Assembly (NCBI GenBank): GCA_017503065.1
Contig: JAFVTT010000013.1
Location: 1-59,191, forward strand
DNA from: Bacteroidaceae bacterium
GTDB lineage: Bacteria; Bacteroidota; Bacteroidia; Bacteroidales; Bacteroidaceae
Direction: 5' to 3'
DNA length: 59,191 nucleotides
Under the pieces are notes generated by a model. The model searched no databases. It saw only the letters and a program-made list of their open reading frames with translations, and was not told where the DNA came from. How positions within the stretch are numbered: position 1 is the first letter of the stretch; each line of letters opens with the position of its first letter. This document shows positions 54,369 to 59,191 of this stretch, one piece after another. The translations under genes and the position numbers were made by a program.

Positions 54369-55868
54369 TTATGAATTGCGGCTCGTGCGGAAACCGTCCA
54401 TGTTTACGTATCTTCTGGCCATGAAGCGGGTGTAGATGTTGCGCAGCCACACCTTGTGCGTGGCAATGCCCAGCGTGCCCAAGGCTATCAGTGCCACATA
54501 TCCCCACACGTCGCCCAGCACGAGTACCAGCAACTTCTCCAGGAGTATGGGCAGGAACAGGACAACCATACTGACTATCTGCTGCATCGTATTGCCCTGC
54601 TTGCCGGTGAGTTTCTGGTTCAGGGGCAAGGTGTTGTTGTTGTAAACCGCCATCTGGAATATCATGGGGTACATGACACCTGCCGTCAGGAACAGGTATC
54701 CGAGATTCATCCACAGGGAACTCCTGCCGGCAATGATGAGGGGCAGGACAATGAGGAAGGGGAATATGAGCACGGCGGTGTTGAAGTAGTACTTGGCTCG
54801 CAACAGAGCGTAGATGCTCTCCCTTCTGGCCATGAGGCCGTCTATGTAGTTGCCCTCGTAGCACATGATGGTTATGAGGGTCATCATGCCAAGGACCATG
54901 TAGTCGTACATGCACACGAAGGACGACATGAAGGCTCCGCTATAAACATCGCTGAAGTACTGTATCACGGAGAAGAACAGGATGAAGCCTATGCCCACGA
55001 AGAACTGCATGCGCACCTGGCTGTTGCGCATCCTCAACTTTATCTCCATCTTCAGGTACTCGCCCAGCGTGCCCCAGCGGTTCAGGTAGTTCATCTGCGT
55101 GGCGCTCTTCAGTTCCACCTCCTCCTTCTTGGCCACCTCGTTGTACACCATACGCATCTGCAAGGCATAGTTCGCCCAGTAGAACAGGGCAATGAGTGCA
55201 GCCGCACCTATAATATATAAAAGGTTGCCCTTGGCAAACTCGTACATCATCACGGTGCACGGCATGTCCAGAGGGTTCTTGTCGGGCACGAGCATCAGCG
55301 CCACAATGCCTCCGTGCACGGCCAGGGGCAGAAGCACCCACAGGAAACTCTTCATGCACAGGGCACGGCAGAACAGGTAGCACAACCCGTCGGCCACGCA
55401 CAAAAGCCACCATCCCAGGAGCCACAGGAGGAAACCTCCCCACCCCAGCAGCGGGAGCACGCAGATGGCTCCGAAGGGCACGAGCATGAAGCCCCAGAAG
55501 AGGTTGCCCGAACTGAATGCCGTGCGGAGCAGGTAGATATTCATCAGGAACGACCTACGCACTGGCAGGATGCTATACTGGCGAACCTGCTGGGCGGGTG
55601 TCTCCTGCAAAACGAAGCGTATCCAGAAGTCCACCAAGAGCAGCCAAGGCAGGAACCCGTCCATCACGTGGAAGGCGGCCACACCGGGATACATGCCGCT
55701 GAAGCCCATGGGGAGCATCGCTCCCATAAGAAGCAGGATGGCGGCATAGTAGAGGACCATGAACCACATCAGTATCTTCATGAAGCGGTTCTTCTCCAGC
55801 ATGGGGTGACGCTTGTCCTTCAGTTCCTGCTGCTCTACAAGCAAACGGTACAAACGGTACTTGTTCAT
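54369..55868 (-). CDS. DUF5687 ABC-2-type permease
   Basis: 499 aa with about 10-12 helices. Typical opening MNKYRLYRLLVEQQELKDKRHPMLEKNRFMKILMWFMVLYYAAILLLMG (family-like basic head followed by a helix, quoted in part), and later VQYFSDVYSGAFMSSFVCMYDYMVLGMM, and MCYEGNYIDGLMARRESIYALLRAKYYFNTAV. The family occurs in Bacteroidetes beside an ABC ATPase, as here. No substrate known. Confidence 0.82.
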   Translation of the reverse strand: MNKYRLYRLLVEQQELKDKRHPMLEKNRFMKILMWFMVLYYAAILLLMGAMLPMGFSGMYPGVAAFHVMDGFLPWLLLVDFWIRFVLQETPAQQVRQYSILPVRRSFLMNIYLLRTAFSSGNLFWGFMLVPFGAICVLPLLGWGGFLLWLLGWWLLCVADGLCYLFCRALCMKSFLWVLLPLAVHGGIVALMLVPDKNPLDMPCTVMMYEFAKGNLLYIIGAAALIALFYWANYALQMRMVYNEVAKKEEVELKSATQMNYLNRWGTLGEYLKMEIKLRMRNSQVRMQFFVGIGFILFFSVIQYFSDVYSGAFMSSFVCMYDYMVLGMMTLITIMCYEGNYIDGLMARRESIYALLRAKYYFNTAVLIFPFLIVLPLIIAGRSSLWMNLGYLFLTAGVMYPMIFQMAVYNNNTLPLNQKLTGKQGNTMQQIVSMVVLFLPILLEKLLVLVLGDVWGYVALIALGTLGIATHKVWLRNIYTRFMARRYVNMDGFRTSRNS

Positions 55869-55887
55869 CGCTATTGAAATGACCCCA

Positions 55888-55923
55888 AGGACTTTAAGGA
55901 CTTTAGAGACCTTAAGACCCTTA
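55888..55923. repeat. Four degenerate 9-bp tandem repeats
   Basis: AGGACTTTA, AGGACTTTA, GAGACCTTA and AGACCCTTA lie head to tail in the 69-bp gap between sppA and the DUF5687 gene. May also fold weakly as a hairpin. Confidence 0.55.
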
Positions 55924-55937
55924 GGGCTGTTTATTGT

Positions 55938-57713
55938 TTACTGGATGTTCATCTCAAACGGCATGCGTGCCTGGATGCGGTCGGCATCCTTCACGTTGCG
56001 CACAAGGGAGTAGACGGCATAACCCTCGCCCAGCAGTTCGCGCAACTCGCTGTCCAGGTATCCGCCCTTTGTCTGGTTCAGCAACTGGTCGAAGGGATTG
56101 TCGGGAGCGGGATAGCCCACGGCACGGAACTTCTCCACCTTGGCCAGTTCTGCGGCATGCGCCACGGCATCATCCAGGTTGCCCAACTCGTCCACAAGGC
56201 CGATGTTCAGGCCCTGCTCGCCTGTCCACACGCGACCCTCGGCAATCAACTTCACGCTGTCCTGAGCCATGCCGCGGCCGTCGGCCACACGCTTTGTGAA
56301 GAGGTCATAGCCACGGTTTATCATCTTCTGCATCTGGGCGCTCTCGGCCTCGTTGAAGGGGCGTGCCATGGTGCCTATGTCGGACATCTCGTTGGTCTTC
56401 ACCACGTCAAACTTCAGGCCTATCTTCTCGGTCATCAGTTCGCTTGCGTCGGGAATCATGCCGAAGATGCCTATGGAACCGGTCAGTGTGGTAGGTTCGG
56501 CAAAGATGCGGTTGGCGGCACAACTGATGTAGTATCCGCCACTAGCTGCCATGCCGCCCATGCTCACCACCACGGGTTTCTTCTCCTTCAGCAGGCACAC
56601 TTCGCGCCAGATCTGCTCGCTGGCAAAGGCACTGCCGCCGGGACTGTTCACGCGGATTACCACGGCCTTCACATCGTCGTCCTCGCGCAGGTCCTGAAGG
56701 TCCTTTATCATCTTCTCGCCCACAATCTGGTGCTCCTGGCTCATGCCGAGGCCCGTGCCCTGGCTCTGCACGATCTCGCCGTAGGCATAGTAGACGGCCA
56801 CCTGCTCGTCCACTTTCTCGTCCAGAGTCTCGCTCTTTGCCACATCGGCTACGGAGGCGAATACCAAGTCGTCGTCCTCGTCCTCAAGGCCGCTCTTCTC
56901 GCGCAGGATGGCCTTCACCTCGTCCATGTAGCAGAGTTTGTCCACCAGACCTCCGTTCAGGGCCACGGAAGCCTCGGAAATCATTGTCAGCGAATCGGCC
57001 AGCGAGTTCAGTTTGCCCACCTCCATGTTGCGGCTCTCGGCCACGTCCTTCAACATGTTTGTCCAGATGCTGAAGAGATAGGAGGTAACCTGCTCGCGGT
57101 TGGCAGGAGACATCTCGGTGCAGATGAAAGGCTCCACGGCACTCTTGTATGTACCCACCTTGAAGACCTGCATCTTCACGCCAATCTTCTCCATCACGTC
57201 CTTGAAGAACATGATCTGCGAAGCCATGCCGCCGAAGTCCACGTTGCCCTCGGGGTTAAGCAGTACGGAGTCGGCCACGGAGGACAGATAGTAGGCCGTC
57301 TTGCCATAAGAGTCGCCATAGGCAACCACCCACTTTCCGCTCTCCTTGAACTCCACAAGGGCCTGGCGCAATTCCTGTGCCATACCGGGGTTGGCGCCCA
57401 TGGCACCGCCCTCCAGATATACGCCGATGATGTTCTCGTTCTTGGCGGCCTTGTCCAGTGCCAGCAGGGCATCCTCCAGGGACAGGGGTTCCTCACCGTC
57501 GTTCATCAGCGAAGCGAAGGGATTGGAATCGCTGCGCTCTGCCAAGGTGCCGGAAAGGTCCAGGCGCAGGATGCTCTTTTCCTTGATGGGGGCACTCATG
57601 CCCTCCGTTGCCATCATTCCGGCCAGCGAGATGATGCTGATGATGGTGAACAGCGTCATGGTCAGGAATATACCCACCACGGTTGCCATTGTGTACTTGA
57701 TGAAACTTTTCAT
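55938..57713 (-). CDS. sppA: Signal peptide peptidase SppA, 67K type
   Basis: 591 aa. Membrane-bound serine/lysine protease that degrades leftover signal peptides. N-terminal anchor at about 10-32; two tandem ClpP-like domains. The catalytic dyad is split as in the long type: Lys190 in KVGTYKSAVEPF (first half) and Ser391 in SMGGMAASGGYYISCAANRI (second half), with VIRVNSPGGSAFASE before it. Preceded by a -7 element at 57773-57780. Confidence 0.94.
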   Translation of the reverse strand: MKSFIKYTMATVVGIFLTMTLFTIISIISLAGMMATEGMSAPIKEKSILRLDLSGTLAERSDSNPFASLMNDGEEPLSLEDALLALDKAAKNENIIGVYLEGGAMGANPGMAQELRQALVEFKESGKWVVAYGDSYGKTAYYLSSVADSVLLNPEGNVDFGGMASQIMFFKDVMEKIGVKMQVFKVGTYKSAVEPFICTEMSPANREQVTSYLFSIWTNMLKDVAESRNMEVGKLNSLADSLTMISEASVALNGGLVDKLCYMDEVKAILREKSGLEDEDDDLVFASVADVAKSETLDEKVDEQVAVYYAYGEIVQSQGTGLGMSQEHQIVGEKMIKDLQDLREDDDVKAVVIRVNSPGGSAFASEQIWREVCLLKEKKPVVVSMGGMAASGGYYISCAANRIFAEPTTLTGSIGIFGMIPDASELMTEKIGLKFDVVKTNEMSDIGTMARPFNEAESAQMQKMINRGYDLFTKRVADGRGMAQDSVKLIAEGRVWTGEQGLNIGLVDELGNLDDAVAHAAELAKVEKFRAVGYPAPDNPFDQLLNQTKGGYLDSELRELLGEGYAVYSLVRNVKDADRIQARMPFEMNIQ

Positions 57714-57772
57714 AGTGTATTGATGTTTTTGTTTGTTTTCCGTATCTGTGCATTAGACGCACGTTCAACGCA

Positions 57773-57780
57773 CAAAATTA
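57773..57780 (-). promoter_or_regulatory. -7 element of sppA
   Basis: TAATTTTG on the minus strand, 59 bp before the start codon; no clear -33 box. Confidence 0.45.
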
Positions 57781-58210
57781 CATCTTTTTGGCGAAATTCA
57801 GCACACTTGCAAGCAAAAATATCATTCCACCGCATCATTTTGTCATTTGTCAAGCCAGGCAAGAGAGAGTCGCTCACCAGCCATCTCCAGTAGGGGGGGC
57901 TGTTTTGGAACATCCTGCCCTGGGGTCAGGATTCACGACCCAAGCATAAGGACGATATGCCCCTGCAAATAGGTCATCTCCCCTAATGCCTGTTTCGCTT
58001 GTAATTCTAAAGTTCCGCTCATTCTTCAGGAAAAAGCACCAGTTCGCTCTACGAATCCTCCCCCCCTGTGCACCAAGTGGATTTTGGGGGAGACAAGCAA
58101 TTGTATCAGCAAGTCAAAGAACGCTATTCTGAGGAGGGGGCCCTGTTTTAGGGCGTCATCTGCTATCCCTCCGAATACGATGCAAAGATACAACATCTAT
58201 TTTGCACAAA

Positions 58211-58240
58211 GTGACTTAGAGTGACTTAGAGTGACTTAGA
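58211..58240. repeat. Three exact copies of a 10-bp tandem repeat
   Basis: GTGACTTAGA three times in a row, with a fourth start (GCGA) degenerate. Confidence 0.9.
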
Positions 58241-58298
58241 GCGAAATATAATATGAGCGCTCAAACTTTTTAAGAAAAGACAGTCTACTTTCTTAGGA

Positions 58299-58408
58299 AA
58301 AGAGTCAACCTCTCCAGTGAAAGTAGTCAACTATACTCAGACGAAAGAGTCAACCAAATCCGTATGGGTAAGCAAGTGTTAAAAAACAAAGCCTAAAAAG
58401 AGTCAACC
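58299..58408. repeat. Four scattered AGTCAAC motifs
   Basis: AGAGTCAACC near 58301, 58348 and 58400, and TAGTCAACT near 58324, each preceded by an A-rich run. Confidence 0.55.
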
Positions 58409-58427
58409 TTTTCCAGGAAAAGACACG

Positions 58428-58605
58428 GCGTTACAGCGTTACAGCGTTACAGTAAGAAAATGTACTATTATCTACTGAAAACTGAAAAGGTATAAAAATA
58501 GATTTTATTATATATATATTATTAATAATATATATATAATAAACTTTCACTTTAGGGTTCTGGCATAGCGATGATTTTAACTGTAACGCTGTAACGCTGT
58601 AACGC
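58428..58605. repeat. Inverted triplicate GCGTTACA repeats around an A/T palindrome
   Basis: Three GCGTTACA units (58428-58452) and their exact complement (58581-58605, CTGTAACGC...) form a perfect 25-bp inverted repeat with 128 bp between. Almost centred inside is a perfect 40-bp palindrome made only of A and T (58504-58543). Confidence 0.9.
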
Positions 58606-58969
58606 GTAACGCATAGCAATGTAAAGATTATTCAACCTTCACTGATATTTTACGAAAAGCGGATAACTGTTAGCAGAATTTACCCCAACGCTAACATCCG
58701 ACCAACACAAAACACGCAACTTACATTATATTCCATTGTCACACAGCGTCTTACATTGCATTTTCATGCACGTCTGTATGCAAACCTGGTGTCGTAGGGA
58801 GCCTCTTTACGTGACGTTGTATTATCAGCGAGGAACTGACATATTGTCAGGCCCTCGCTAAAACATAGCCAGGGCATAGTCCTCACGGAGAATAAGCCTG
58901 AACGAAACGAGGATTTTCGTCCAGCATGGGCACAAAATGGATGTAAAGTATTTTTACCAAGATATTTAC

Positions 58970-58995
58970 ACTCGCCACCTGCACTCGCCACCTGC
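58970..58995. repeat. Two exact 13-bp tandem repeats
   Basis: ACTCGCCACCTGC at 58970-58982 and 58983-58995. Confidence 0.85.
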
Positions 58996-59059
58996 ACCCC
59001 CACCCTTTGGATCTAATTTTCCAAAAGCAAACGAAGAAAATGAGCACAAAAGGTAGGGT

Positions 59060-59116
59060 GGACAAAAAGTAGGATGATTTTACTCTAAAAATCTCTTATT
59101 GGACAAAAAGTAGGAT
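59060..59116. repeat. Two 16-bp direct repeats
   Basis: GGACAAAAAGTAGGAT at 59060-59075 and 59101-59116; a degenerate copy (CACAAAAGGTAGGGT) lies just before, at about 59045. Confidence 0.85.
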
Positions 59117-59154
59117 AGAATCCCTTGGCAGGGCGCGCCCTGCCAAGGGATTCT
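59117..59154. repeat. Perfect 38-bp palindrome
   Basis: AGAATCCCTTGGCAGGGCG followed at once by its exact complement, with no loop. On the minus strand it is followed by ATCCTACTTTTTG, so it could end a gene lying right of the window. Confidence 0.9.
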
Positions 59155-59191
59155 GCGTTTAATAATGTCGCATAATGTACTCATCTAACAA

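Larger units (their letters stand above)
57781..59191. other. Gene-free right end rich in repeats
   Basis: No ORF here has a recognisable protein. 57890-57908 (GTAGGGGGGGCTGTTTTGG) and 58131-58149 (GAGGAGGGGGCCCTGTTTT) look like an imperfect direct repeat. From 58211 on there are tandem, direct and inverted repeats, listed separately. No tRNA, DnaA-box cluster or integrase was recognised. Confidence 0.5.

Noticed and set aside
56157..57893. 578-codon plus-strand open frame
   Set aside because: Antisense shadow of sppA; no protein-like features beyond His/Leu richness.
58428..58605. Chromosomal origin oriC
   Set aside because: No cluster of DnaA boxes and no dnaA gene seen; kept only as an open possibility in the findings.
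58764..59003. 79-codon minus-strand ORF (and a 60-codon one overlapping it)
   Set aside because: Contains tandem 13-bp repeats. It faintly recalls hypothetical ORFs of repeats in Bacteroidetes, but I cannot support it as a gene.

Overview
The window looks like a chromosome segment of a Bacteroidales bacterium, most likely Prevotellaceae or a close relative. The reasons are: many intergenic regions carry the Bacteroidetes promoter pattern (TTTG, about 20 bp, then TAnnTTTG) a short way before a start codon; the gene content includes Na+-NQR, a bifunctional HisB, PorD (DUF4835), DUF4251, DUF5687, DUF3127 and an SO_0444-type His/Cys-rich permease; and clusters such as ribH-TPR-recF-DUF721 and coaBC-porD-recN are of Bacteroidetes type. 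No tRNA, rRNA or CRISPR array was seen.

Layout. 1-1.4 kb: the 3' end of a type I restriction gene (hsdR), then a relic of an IS982-type transposase. 1.5-4.3 kb (minus): a four-gene unit with dus, a thioredoxin-like protein, a membrane protein and a DUF4251 protein. 4.4-7.05 kb: a probable outer-membrane barrel and gdhA. 7.2-10 kb: ribH and a TPR membrane protein, divergent from recF and a DciA-like gene. 10.3-17.5 kb (minus): hisG-hisD-hisC-hisB-recR-membrane protein-GNAT-cysteine desulfidase-like gene, tightly packed. 17.6-23.6 kb: udk, fabI, a short NhaC antiporter, a DUF3298 lipoprotein, rsmG, an MBL hydrolase and galE. 23.9-28.2 kb: a Nudix-derived transcription regulator next to transketolase and rpiB, then a LysM glucosaminidase. 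28.2-32.8 kb (minus): tamB. 32.9-39.0 kb: the complete nqrABCDEF operon. 39.4-42.8 kb: a large secreted M60 (enhancin-like) metallopeptidase. 43.4-51.0 kb: an OB-fold DUF3127 protein (minus), then dnaN, a DnaQ-like exonuclease, coaBC, porD, recN and tilS. 51.0-57.7 kb (minus): sppA, an ABC exporter (DUF5687 plus ATPase), a Fur-family regulator, the His/Cys-rich metal permease and a membrane-anchored nuclease. 57.7-59.2 kb: no convincing gene, but an unusual density of direct and inverted repeats.

How the genes work together. Much of the window is housekeeping: histidine synthesis, recombination and repair (recF, recR, recN), the replication clamp, CoA, fatty-acid and riboflavin synthesis, and sodium bioenergetics (NQR plus NhaC). 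Accessory themes are metal efflux with its own Fur-type regulator, pentose-phosphate genes next to a sugar-responsive-type regulator, and a mucin-type peptidase.

The most striking observations are: (1) NqrC carries an N-terminal rubrerythrin-type rubredoxin domain (four Cys) fused before its transmembrane helix; (2) an exact 22-bp-period tandem array lies inside the nqr operon between nqrA and nqrB; (3) a dispersed family of about 172-bp elements with TTAA-starting terminal inverted repeats occurs four times in 3' intergenic regions, and two copies bracket the M60 gene; (4) the gene-free right end holds a nested structure in which three GCGTTACA repeats and their exact inverted copy flank a 40-bp A/T palindrome, followed by a perfect 38-bp G/C palindrome.
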